From Hondaea fermentalgiana (taxonomy: Eukaryota > Sar > Bigyra > Thraustochytrida > Thraustochytriidae): a stretch of DNA of 64,000 nt. The notes beneath the pieces were generated by a model. It did not search any database. It worked only from the letters and a program-made list of their open reading frames with translations, and had not been told where the DNA came from. The translations under genes and the position numbers were made by a program. Shown here piece after piece: positions 38,784-47,783 of this stretch. Numbering within the stretch: position 1 is the stretch's first letter; every line of letters starts with the position of its first letter. The stretch lies in NCBI GenBank assembly GCA_014084085.1, contig NPFB01000012.1, positions 1,007,429 through 1,071,428 of the forward strand, in the 5' to 3' direction.

Positions 38784-40988
38784 TCACTGCAGCGGCGAAG
38801 GAGAAGACTGCAACGATTGCAAAACGAGAACGCTCAGAAACACGTTAAACCCAACAATCATCGCCATGAGAGCCAAAATGAACTTGTCCACGTGCTCCGA
38901 GACCGGGCTGAGCTCCTTCATCATGAATTCACCTTCGCCTTGCAATTCGTAGCCCAGTTTGCGATAGTAGTCGCGCACGCCAACGCCCGAAATGACGGCC
39001 ACGCGCCGATACCAGTGTCGTTGCGCAATTTTTTCGGCCTCGGCCATCAGTCGCGTCCCGATACCAGTGTGCTGAGCGTGCGTGCGTTTCGATTGCTCGG
39101 TCGGGATGAGCTGGCCATATACATGAAGCTCGCGAACGAGAGCAGCGCCATCAAGCTCGGAAAATGGAACAAACATTTGTGACGGATCTACGCGCGGTGG
39201 CTTAGCTGACGACGAAGTCGTCGACGGCGTTTTGGCCGCCGATTTCTTAGCAGGAGTCTGTCGCCGAACCGTTGGCGTCTTGCTTCTCTTACGACGCCGC
39301 AAACCCCCTCCTGAAGATGACACTGATGTTGCCGCATTGACTGTGCTTCGGCCACGATCTTCAGCTTCGCTTTCATCGTCGTTGTCACCGCCGCCGCCAT
39401 CCTCGCCATCCTCCTCGTCATCGTCACTGCTGTAGCCCGTGACCGAGGCGCTGCTCAGAGATGGAGGAAGAGCGCTCTCAACGCCACCTTCACGCAAAAG
39501 TACGCGCCGACCGGGAAGCCGAAGACGAAGGAAGCCAAGAATGGTCTCTGCCTCGTCGTTGACCTCATACGACAGAAAGAACTCTTGGGCGCCCTGTCCC
39601 TCGTACGAGCGCACAACGAGACTCACATCATCAGGAGACGGTGTCTGATTCCGCACCTCTCGACAACGAATGCAGCGACAGCGTTGGCCGTTGGCGAGAA
39701 GGCGCTTTTGTAGGACCTGACGCAGACTTGGATTGTCCACCCCGCCAAGAATGTATTGCGATGGAATGTCACGAATCACGCGGTTGAGCCGAATCCAAGG
39801 ATGAACCTTGGCCTTGGTTTCGAGGAGGACGTCCATTAGTTCGTCCTCCGGATAAGGCTTGTATTTGCCAGTCTCATACCAGCGTTGAATGACGGTCCAC
39901 GGGGTAGTCTCGCAAGGGTAGATCTTCCACTGATCGGCCTGAAAGTCAGGATCCGTCAAAACCTCGTCAAACATTTTCCGATCCACGTCCGGCGTCGATC
40001 CAGGCAGATTCGGCATCAAATGAATGTCGACCTTGTAGCATGCATCTTTGAGCAAACGTAGGGCATTGCGCACGTCCTCGCTCGTGCAGCCGCGATTGAT
40101 GCGTTTCAAGATGGCATTGTCCGTATGCTGCACGCCGAGCTGCACGCGCGTGCAGCCGTACCGGCGAAAGCGTTGGAGCTCTTGCGCGTTGATGCAGTCT
40201 GGACGCGTTTCGAGCGTGATACCGATGATTTTGCAGCGCGCGCGCTCGTTGAGGGCCTTTTCCTCGCTCAGAGACTTGCGGTCCCGTCCCGTGCCTTGCG
40301 TGTAAAAGGTGTTTGCCGCAAAAAAGAGGTCGCGAATAAATTCTTCCTGGTAGCTTACTGGGTACGACGCCCAGGTGCCGCCCAGAATGAGGAGCTCGAT
40401 TTTGTCCACCGGGTGACCGTTCATGGCAAGGGTCACAGCACGATCAAAAAATTGGAGAACTGGGTCGAAGCGGTTACGGTTGGCGCGTAAGACGGATGGC
40501 TCGTCGTGTAGGTATGAGCGAGGCTGGTCTGGCTCATTTGGGCAATAATAGCAGTTCCACTCGCAGGAAAATTTTTGTCCGTGCGGGTATGGGCTCGTGA
40601 GCACAGTGATGACGAGCACGCCAGAGTTGCTCTTGCCAGACTTTTTGACGAGCAACTTGCGCATGCTGACAACCTCGGGACCGCTCAGCTTGCCCTCCTC
40701 CTCGAGGGCCATCAGTACGTGTAAGAGCTCTGACTTGCGAAAGCTGCAAGGAAACTTGTGCATCCGTCGCACCTTGGAGGTGGCCTTGTTGAGCTCTTCG
40801 TTGGTCTGTGGGTTCAAGGCTATAAGCTCTTTGACAAAGATTTCGGCATGGCCGCGTTTCTCGTCTGGGACGAGCTGTTTCCACGTCTTGTAAATGTCTT
40901 CAAGATCCTCGTTGAACGTGAAGCGCTCAGCGGGCGTCTTCTTGTAGTCCTCTGGGTCTTGTGACGCGCGTCCATCTTGCGGCCCCAT
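38784..40988 (-). CDS. ELP3: Elp3-type tRNA-modifying radical SAM/acetyltransferase with tail anchor
   Basis: 734 residues from ATG 40986-40988; human ELP3 has 547. Elp3 starts the cm5U modification of wobble uridines in tRNA. The radical SAM part has the cluster motif FSCEWNCYYCPNEP (Cys142, 146, 149: CX3CX2C), whereas yeast and human ELP3 have CX9CX2C; GHPVDKIELLILGGTW, IIGITLETRPD and YGCTRVQLGVQ then follow. About 150 disordered residues (Asp/Glu/Ser then Lys/Arg) are inserted before the GNAT part, which has RELHVYGQLIPTEQ, QHTGIGTRLMAEAEKIA and VAVISGVGVRDYYRKLGYELQG. After the usual end, a hydrophobic helix FILALMAMIVGFNVFLSVLVL (about residues 703-723) and a short tail form a tail anchor. 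Toxoplasma Elp3 is a known tail-anchored protein on the outer mitochondrial membrane; similar placement here is inferred. Confidence 0.93.
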   Translation of the reverse strand: MGPQDGRASQDPEDYKKTPAERFTFNEDLEDIYKTWKQLVPDEKRGHAEIFVKELIALNPQTNEELNKATSKVRRMHKFPCSFRKSELLHVLMALEEEGKLSGPEVVSMRKLLVKKSGKSNSGVLVITVLTSPYPHGQKFSCEWNCYYCPNEPDQPRSYLHDEPSVLRANRNRFDPVLQFFDRAVTLAMNGHPVDKIELLILGGTWASYPVSYQEEFIRDLFFAANTFYTQGTGRDRKSLSEEKALNERARCKIIGITLETRPDCINAQELQRFRRYGCTRVQLGVQHTDNAILKRINRGCTSEDVRNALRLLKDACYKVDIHLMPNLPGSTPDVDRKMFDEVLTDPDFQADQWKIYPCETTPWTVIQRWYETGKYKPYPEDELMDVLLETKAKVHPWIRLNRVIRDIPSQYILGGVDNPSLRQVLQKRLLANGQRCRCIRCREVRNQTPSPDDVSLVVRSYEGQGAQEFFLSYEVNDEAETILGFLRLRLPGRRVLLREGGVESALPPSLSSASVTGYSSDDDEEDGEDGGGGDNDDESEAEDRGRSTVNAATSVSSSGGGLRRRKRSKTPTVRRQTPAKKSAAKTPSTTSSSAKPPRVDPSQMFVPFSELDGAALVRELHVYGQLIPTEQSKRTHAQHTGIGTRLMAEAEKIAQRHWYRRVAVISGVGVRDYYRKLGYELQGEGEFMMKELSPVSEHVDKFILALMAMIVGFNVFLSVLVLQSLQSSPSPLQ

Positions 40989-41454
40989 CTCTCAGTCTGC
41001 TACTTGGCTTGCGCGTCGAGTACGTGCAAGGAACGTCTGCTAGCTTTGCTGCCGCCTCGTCGGCCCTTCTTTCGCAGCGCCCGTGACCTCCGCAGCGTCC
41101 GCAGCGCGAGAGTTGGACACCGAGGTGAGAGCCTCTCTCGCGGCCGCCGTTCGTTTCCGGGATGGCGGGATGCGATGCGTTGCGGAAAAAGACAAGCAAG
41201 CCCTTGTCTCCACCCAGCCGTAGTAGATGAGCATCCAAAGTCGGAGCCAGGTCTATCTTGACCCTGCGTGTGCGTGTCTGTTACACTGCGACAGCGAGTT
41301 ATGCTCAACGTAGGATGAGGCCTAGGTGTCGGAATGCGATGATGTATGGATGCGATGGTTAGAATTTTTCGGAAAATCTGAGGGAAAATCTGCTTGCGTC
41401 GTCAACCAGAATTAGAATACATAAATAGTACAGAACTACCTACCAGGCCTAAAT
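40989..41454. other. Intergenic region
   Basis: Elp3 promoter and the 3' region of the polymerase gene, in tandem on the minus strand. No gene or clear repeat is seen. Confidence 0.5.
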
Positions 41455-43017
41455 TCACAGGACAGCCACTGCGTCGTTGTCGCTCGAGTCTTCATCGGCC
41501 AAATCTATCACAGATGAGTCCTTCGTCTTTTTGAAAGTCTTGGAGGAGGCCATGGAAGAACGGGACACAAAAGAGTCGAGCGTGCGCTGTCGCTTGGCAG
41601 GTCGCTGTGTCGAATTCTTGGCTGAAGAGACACCTTCGGAAGGTAGAATTGACGAGGAATTGAGGGAAAGAGGCTGTGGCGACTTCAAGCTTGGGCGAGA
41701 AGTCGACGTAGATGATGAAGACGCGCGAAACATTGCTACGAGACTGCGGCCTTGTACATCTTCAAAGGCAGTTGCATTGAGCGCGATGCGTGTGAGCGAG
41801 TTTGCCGAAGCAGGGAGATGCGACGTAACGATGCGGGCGAGTCGCGAGACGCCCGATTCTGACTGATCCAAGGGACAAGGAAAAGGCGACAGTCGTCTCG
41901 ACTCTAAAGTCTGCGACCCATAGCCAATCCGCCAGAGCACCGTGAGCGCATTCGGCGTGCGCTTTCTCCGATCACGTTCGTCCAAAAGACGACGCGTTAT
42001 GTCTTTGCAGAGCATGCGAATGACTTCCTGGCAAGCCGCGCTGCGTAAAGATGTGGGCACAAAGGAGCGCTCGGTCATTATGGACTTGCGAGGTCCGCGA
42101 ACTATCACCTGAGAATCATCACGGCAACGTGCAAGGTCACGCAACCAAGCCACTTTACCGGGGACAGAGCGAGCAAGATCGGCGTCGGAAATTATGTTGA
42201 GGTCGGCCAGCTTTTCGACGCCAAAGGCTTCCTGTATTTGGCTCCCGAGTTTGCCCTTGAGACCAGGCACAGACTTTAGGGCGGTCGATTGCGCAAGAGC
42301 AGTCGCCATCGAGGCAAAAATTATCGTCTGCGAATCAGGCGTGAGCTTGCGCTTGCTCACGAGTCGCGCAAGGAGCTTGTTGGGCCCGATACCGACGCTG
42401 ATGGTCATTCCGCCAAGTGTCTCCCGTACATGAGCACGTAGGTCGGCGGCAAGACTGCAGGCCGCAGCAGCGCGAGGACTCATGTCCGCTGCAGTGCGTT
42501 GATTGGATGTCTGGTCGCCAGGCGCCCACAAATAGACTAGCCTCGTGTCCCATGAGTGGTCGTCGTCGCAGTGCAGGTCAACGTGCGCAGTGGCCTCGAT
42601 GAAAAAGTCGTCAATGCTCGACTTTTCGACAACCAGTGTGCTTCGAAAGGACGCAAGGGCGTCGAGCAGATCTTCGCTACAGGTGCGATACCAGTCCGTG
42701 TCCATCGGAAGTATGGTGAGATCGGGACACTTGCGCATGACGCCCTCCATCGTGGCATCGGGGCGGTCCTTGAAGAACCGCAAATTCCGATGTCCCTGCG
42801 CGCCAATGCCGTCTCCTTTGCGCAGGCCCGCGCGCGAGGCTTCCTCGTTGAGCGCGACAAAGCCGCCGCTGTTGAACTGCGTCACAGCCACGGGTTTGCC
42901 TCGAAGCTCCGGCCTGCGGCGGGCTTCGCAGGCGCAGTAGAACCCGTCAACGTCAACGTGAAGCACCACGCGGCCGTCCAGGTCCTCCCCGCGTGAGGCA
43001 GAGCGCCCGGCCGACAT
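41455..43017 (-). CDS. Y-family translesion DNA polymerase
   Basis: 520 residues from ATG 43015-43017; the frame is open further upstream without ATG. The IMS domain starts VVLHVDVDGFYCACEARRRPEL (first catalytic Asp) and continues with KPVAVTQFNSGGFVALNEEASRAGL. The palm motif that is usually S-x-D-E reads SSIDDFFIE (about residue 133), so an Asp stands where the family has a catalytic Glu. GMTISVGIGPNKLLARLVSKRKLTPDSQTI is the conserved thumb entry, and the little-finger domain follows. The C-terminal tail is Ser/Lys-rich and contains QRTLDSFV (about 476-483), which fits a PCNA-binding PIP box. It is most like the eta/iota group; the exact subtype is uncertain. Nuclear bypass of damaged bases is the expected role. 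Confidence 0.88.
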   Translation of the reverse strand: MSAGRSASRGEDLDGRVVLHVDVDGFYCACEARRRPELRGKPVAVTQFNSGGFVALNEEASRAGLRKGDGIGAQGHRNLRFFKDRPDATMEGVMRKCPDLTILPMDTDWYRTCSEDLLDALASFRSTLVVEKSSIDDFFIEATAHVDLHCDDDHSWDTRLVYLWAPGDQTSNQRTAADMSPRAAAACSLAADLRAHVRETLGGMTISVGIGPNKLLARLVSKRKLTPDSQTIIFASMATALAQSTALKSVPGLKGKLGSQIQEAFGVEKLADLNIISDADLARSVPGKVAWLRDLARCRDDSQVIVRGPRKSIMTERSFVPTSLRSAACQEVIRMLCKDITRRLLDERDRRKRTPNALTVLWRIGYGSQTLESRRLSPFPCPLDQSESGVSRLARIVTSHLPASANSLTRIALNATAFEDVQGRSLVAMFRASSSSTSTSRPSLKSPQPLSLNSSSILPSEGVSSAKNSTQRPAKRQRTLDSFVSRSSMASSKTFKKTKDSSVIDLADEDSSDNDAVAVL

Positions 43018-43400
43018 GCGGCATCCGCGCAAAGAAGGCTCCTTCCTTCCCGCCAGACGCCCGCCTGGCTGCTTGGCCTGCCTGCCGAGCCTCGAGCCCG
43101 GCGCGAGCAAGGGTCCAGCTGCTCGAGAGCGTCTGCGTCTCGGAGAGGCTCCGAGGGGGTTTGGAATTTGCCGCCGTCGTCCCCGACTTGATCGCGAGCT
43201 GGTTTGTTTACGAACAAAGCGAAACAAAGGGAAACAAAGGGAAAGAAAGGGAAAGAAAGGGAGCCTAGCCTAGTGGGCCTACTATGAGCAGCAGTCGCAA
43301 GCAGGGGGGAAAAAATGCCAAACCACCGCAAGAATGAGCGAGACAAAGCGCAAACCGTCGAGCCCGACGCCGCGACGGCCGACGCTCGCGGCGCGAGAGC
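43018..43400. other. Divergent promoter shared by polymerase and CENP-T
   Basis: 383 bp between two divergent start codons. It contains four copies of a 10-mer GAAA(C/G)AAAGG (43221-43261). No gene is seen. A shared promoter for a repair polymerase and a kinetochore protein would fit S/G2 co-expression, which is inference. Confidence 0.6.
43221..43261. repeat. 10-bp purine repeat
   Basis: Four tandem copies of GAAACAAAGG/GAAAGAAAGG in the divergent promoter. Confidence 0.9.
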
Positions 43401-44254
43401 ATGGCAGACCCCGCGGAGACGCCGCGCACGCTGATCCGGGCGCTGGCGGCGGACTCCGAGCAGCGCGGTCCGAGGTCGCGCAGGGCGGCGGAGAAGAAGC
43501 AGTCGCCGTCGCCGTCGTCCTCGCGCTCGCAGGAGAAGCAGGCCGACCAAGACGACGGCCCCGCGGTGCGGACGCGGAGCGCGCGACGCACGGCGCCGGC
43601 GTCGGCGAGGAAGGCGAGAGGTGCGGACAATGACACGAGAGAAGGGCCTGCGGACCTCGAGAAGAAGGAGGAGGAAGAGGAGGAGAAGAAGATGACGACT
43701 CGCGAGAATGAACAAGAGGGTAGCGGGACTGAAGGCCGAGACGCGCGCGAAGAGCCCCAACATGCTGCGGAAGAGACACCTGCAAGCGTCTCGAGCACGG
43801 TGATGAAAAGAACGACAAGGTCAAGGATACCAAGGGAAACGCCTCGAACGATGATTCGAGCTTTTCTTAATGAGGCGCCTGAGATGGTGCGATCTCGAGA
43901 AAGCCTCGCGGCCGAAAAAGCGGCAGCAAACCAAGTCGGAGACGAAGCCCCGGCCAAAGCGGTAATCACAACCCGACGCACGTCTCCAAGGAGAAAACCA
44001 GTCATGAGCACTCCAGGTACACAGGTGCAAACAGTCAGCGTGGAAGATGCCGCGAAATTGTCCTCTCGAAATCGTGTGACTGACAATGACGATGACGACG
44101 ATGACGACGATGCATTTTTTGCGGTGTCAGCCGCAGCACCAAAGGAGTCAAAACTCGTGCAGGGCGCTGCCGACTCGCAACGTCAAGATCCGCTCGCGAA
44201 TCGTTCAGGAAATGCCGCCGTCACAGACGAAGGGCAAACGGGCAATGAGCGTCT

Positions 44255-44287
<33 letters not shown>

Positions 44288-45440
44288 GGATGAAGACGAA
44301 GATGCCTTCCGCGCAGCTGAAAAGGACCTGGCCATCGAGAGACGTCCGCGCCCTGATCGTCGTCGCCGGCGAAGAAGAACTTTGATTCCGCCAGAACTTC
44401 TCTCAGAGGAGAAGCCCAGTCGACGAGACGGATCTCTGCACGCAAGCGCGCAGCAGCAGCGTGAAGCTGAAGCCGCGGAAGTTCGGGCCGGACAACGCGC
44501 GCGAAGAGCGCTAATTGCTCCGGATTTGCCTTCCGAAGAAAAACCCCGCGGAAGTCTCCGCGATAAAGAGGATAATAGAAGTGCAGAAGTCATTGCCTTT
44601 CAACGTCCGCGAAGAGGAAAACGAGCTCTCGAAGATCCCTACGCACTCATTGCCACACCGATGGACGGCAGCGCGAGTAGTACAAAAACGGGCGAACCAC
44701 CTGCGTCAGCAGGCTCGTTTCCGGGCGCCTCGCCAGCCTCGATCCTTTCCGTCTCGGGTCCAGGCGCTACGCCCGCGTCATCAATCGCGCCTCTGTCTTT
44801 TTCTGCCGCAAGAGACATGTCATCCGAAAGCAAATCGCTGGCATCCGAGGCAACAGGCGCCTTTGCTACGCCATCGGTGCTGCCTAAATTTACGTTGCTT
44901 GCGGGCTCGACGCTTCAGGAGCGCGTGACGCCCGAGTGGCGAAAGCGAGCCATGGCGCGCCCCAACATGCCGCTGCCGCCACTCTTTGAGGAGGATGAAG
45001 AAGGCGAGGACATTCTTCCTGCACGGAAAAAGGTGCGCAAACGCAAGCCACGCGCAGATAGAGGAAAGTCGCGCGCGTCCGCGGAAGCCATCGTGGGGGG
45101 CGAAGAAGCCGCCAAGGTTCCACGCGTGCCGCACTTGCCAGACATTTTCGTGAAAAAGGTGTGGACAAATTTGCTGAAAGCTCGTGACTTTTCTTCAGAC
45201 GGAAATGCGACGGCACGCGCAGTGATGCGTGCATCGGCGGCGTTTTTTGAGCAGGCGGCCGATGATCTTGCAAGCTACGCGGACCACGGCGGCCGCCGCA
45301 CCATTGAAATGTCGGATGTGCGTTGTCTCTTTGCAAGACAACGCCTTATCGCAGGTGATCTCGATGAAGCTCTTGCTGACCTTGCGCGCAAACACTTGCC
45401 CCGCGAATTTGCAGACGAGGTCATCGACGCTCTTGAATGA
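43401..45440 (+). CDS. CENPT: Kinetochore protein CENP-T
   Basis: 679 residues from ATG 43401. The C-terminal about 105 residues are a histone fold with the CENP-T extension: LPDIFVKKVWTNLLKARDFS, RAVMRASAAFFEQAADDLASYAD, GGRRTIEMSDVRCLFARQRL, then DEALADLARKHLPREFADEVIDAL, which matches the vertebrate H-A-G-R-K-T-V ... R-R-Q-G-L ... R-H-L-P-L-E-Y pattern. The long N-terminal tail is disordered and carries two TPRT motifs, ETPRTLIRAL (about 6-15) and ETPRTMIRAF (about 146-155), matching the two CDK-regulated Ndc80-binding motifs of human CENP-T (TPRTLLRR, TPRTLLKN). A related internal repeat (RRTLIPPELLSEEKP / RRALIAPDLPSEEKP) lies in the middle. It links centromeric chromatin, with CENP-W, to microtubule-binding Ndc80. 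Confidence 0.9.
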
Positions 45441-45506
45441 TAGTTGTTCCAGGTTCCTTTTGCGGTCAGTACGCAAAAGAGTGTATTGTAATCTAATAAG
45501 ATTTGC

Positions 45507-46208
45507 TCAGACGGATTGACGTGAGGATTTTAAGTATGCGAGAACAACGGCAATGACAGCAGCAATGATGGCAAAGGATAACATGCCTAGCTTGCGCGCA
45601 GAATCAGTGCTGCCTTGTGCACTCTGCTCTCGCAGCTGCACACCGGGAGGCAGGGTTGATGATGAGACAGAACTTGGGACATAGCGAGACACTTCAACCA
45701 AGTCTTGAATTTTTCTTTCGCCTCGAGGAGCCACCAAGGGCGCTGTAGCCCGCAGTCTTGTTTCCGGGGCGAAACTCTTGCGCTTTGCGACGGTCCGTTC
45801 GAGATCCTCTGCAAGTGCTCTCGTGGCTCCTGCAACTGACGCATCCCAGGGTGTGACGGCTTGAATAAATAGAGATCCTCTTACTGCCCATTCGTCTCCG
45901 GCATTGCTGTCGTTGGTCCGTGTCGCGCATAGAATGGCAACCTCTGCGTCCTCGCATTCTCCCAGATGTTGTGAAAGCGAGCTTGTTGGCGGCAGCAGCT
46001 TGCCAGAGCTCTTTTCCAGCAGCACGATATCCGCGAGGTCGACGTTTTCGTCAACGTCCACGTAGGCCCACACTCTGCGCAATCTTGTTGACCCCATCGT
46101 TGACGGAGCTCTTGCGACGATCGTGCTGCCGTCCCGCGTCAAGCCCCCAGGCAACGTGTCCTCGCTCGGGCCGTCCTCGGCGGCGTGCAAGATTACGAGC
46201 GGGGCCAT
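45507..46208 (-). CDS. Tail-anchored protein of unknown function
   Basis: 233 residues from ATG 46206-46208. The N-terminal part looks globular (MAPLVILHAAEDG, TRLRRVWAYVDVDENVDLADIVLLEK, EDAEVAILCATRTND, VRGSLFIQAVTPWDASV). A linker with LREQSAQGS follows, then one C-terminal hydrophobic helix (MLSFAIIAAVIAVVLAYL) and the short basic tail KSSRQSV, the layout of a tail-anchored membrane protein facing the cytosol. I do not recognise the soluble domain. Convergent with CENP-T, only 66 bp apart. Confidence 0.7.
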   Translation of the reverse strand: MAPLVILHAAEDGPSEDTLPGGLTRDGSTIVARAPSTMGSTRLRRVWAYVDVDENVDLADIVLLEKSSGKLLPPTSSLSQHLGECEDAEVAILCATRTNDSNAGDEWAVRGSLFIQAVTPWDASVAGATRALAEDLERTVAKRKSFAPETRLRATAPLVAPRGERKIQDLVEVSRYVPSSVSSSTLPPGVQLREQSAQGSTDSARKLGMLSFAIIAAVIAVVLAYLKSSRQSV

Positions 46209-47100
46209 GGTGCTTGTGAGTGCCCGCCTCTTTCACCTTGGGCGATCCTATCGCGTCGCAACGCACTTTCGCGCGCGCACGCGAACGTGAACGTGGACGA
46301 AGAGGCTTGAGGGACACTTGCAGCTACGGGCGGCGCAGCGTCCAGCCGGAAACTGTCTGATGGTGACCTGACGAGACCAAAGACCAAAACAAAAATCTTC
46401 GAAAAAGAGAGAGAAGCGAGAGAAGGCGTAAGAAATCTTTTGGATTGGAGGAAAACGATCGGCACTGACCAAGCTTAACAGAAACCAAGCTTGTCGTTTT
46501 TCAGGATCGCGATCAGCAAGTCACAGAGACAAAACCACTCCTGACAGTGAGGCTTGTGGCCACTACAGTGCCTAGGACCAAGACCAGGCAGGACCGGCTC
46601 GGCCGGCTCGCTCTTATACAATGTTTACACAAGAGTCCGCGCGCTTCTTTGTTCGCGGCTCTTCCATTTTCCAAGACTCTGGCGTTCTCTTCCGTCCCTG
46701 AGAACAACATATCGCGCGATTCATTGTTATACTGCTGCTACTCTCAAGAATTCTTGTCTTGTCTTCCCGCCTCCCTCCGTCTTGCTCTCCTCGTACACTA
46801 CAGCCTTGAAGTCAAAGTGTGGCGTCCCATGGCCGTTCGTTCCCCCGCTCTCAGGCTGCGCTGCATCCCCGACCCCGTCCTTTTCGCATCTTCGCGCGCC
46901 GCGACGCCACCAACGTGGCGGGCTCTCTTTTCTTCGTGTCTCCAAACTCTTTGTCGTGGTCGCATCTCCTCTCCCGATTTCCAGCCCGTCGCATCGCGTA
47001 CGGGCTGATCGCACCTCACCGCGGCACGCGTGGCTCTGACAGGCCTGCAGCAGCGGTCATGGCGGCAGCGGCAGGCCGAAGCTAGCTAGCTCGTCACCTT

Positions 47101-47124
47101 GCAGCAGCTGCAGCTGCAGCTGCA
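47101..47124. repeat. (CAGCTG)n palindromic repeat
   Basis: Overlapping CAGCTG units, each its own reverse complement (also E-box-like CANNTG). Confidence 0.85.
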
Positions 47125-47238
47125 GACTCAGGACGAAAAGAATAGAGCTCGCTCCGGCCCTTTCCAGCCGCCTTCGCGCGAGAAAGGCCTGCTGCGGCAG
47201 CCTGAGCTGGAGTGGAATGCGATGGAGTTGACTGTGCG

Positions 47239-47261
47239 TTGAGTTGAGTTGAGTTGAGTTG
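47239..47261. repeat. (GAGTT)n pentanucleotide repeat
   Basis: Four to five copies. Confidence 0.9.
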
Positions 47262-47445
47262 GGCCTTGCCTTCGAGGTAGGTATAGATAGTACCCGTTTG
47301 TTGGTCGCCCGTGCCGCCACCGCGCAGCGTCATTAGTTCGGGCGGACAGAGGAGGCCGCAAGCGGACCCGCCTCGCGCCCAGTCCCCATTATTGTTTGTC
47401 GGAAAGAGCTGAGACTGGTAAGTCCGCAACGAGCAAGAGCAGGGA

Positions 47446-47466
47446 GCAGAGCAGAGCAGAGCAGGT
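47446..47466. repeat. (GCAGA)n pentanucleotide repeat
   Basis: About four copies of the complement of the CTCTG unit found at 2716-2767; a second short tract lies at 47618-47632. Confidence 0.9.
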
Positions 47467-47783
47467 TTGGCCCGAGGCCCAGCCGGGCGAGCTTGGCAGA
47501 GCCGCTCGCGCAGCCCTCACGGCGAGGTCGCGTCCCGCTCGAGGTGGAGAGCGAGGAGGAGCGAAAGCACGCGGCCGATTGGCAGCGGGCGAAAGAACCT
47601 GGACGTTCTTGGCGAGAGCAGAGCAGAGCAGGGACGGGTGCTTGTTTGGTTGTTCGCTCGCTTGGACGACTTGTGCTTGCGTTGACGCGCAAGCTTGGGC
47701 TTAATTTTGATTCAAGCTTGGGCGCGCGTGCGCCTGCGTAGAGGAAGATACTCGTTGCTAAAAGTTGCGCAAAGTGAGCGAGA

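Larger units (their letters stand above)
46209..47783. other. Divergent 1.6-kb intergenic region
   Basis: Between the tail-anchored gene (minus) and the ABCC gene (plus). It holds a CAGCTG tract (47101-47124), a GAGTT repeat (47239-47261) and AGAGC/GCAGA repeats (47446-47466 and 47618-47632), the last the same unit as the CTCTG repeat at 2716. Two overlapping open frames at 46547-47039 have no protein features and are rejected. Confidence 0.55.

Noticed and set aside
46547..47039. Two overlapping plus-strand frames of about 155 codons
   Set aside because: No recognisable domain, Arg/Ser/Pro composition as in other chance frames, and no ATG-context or splice support.
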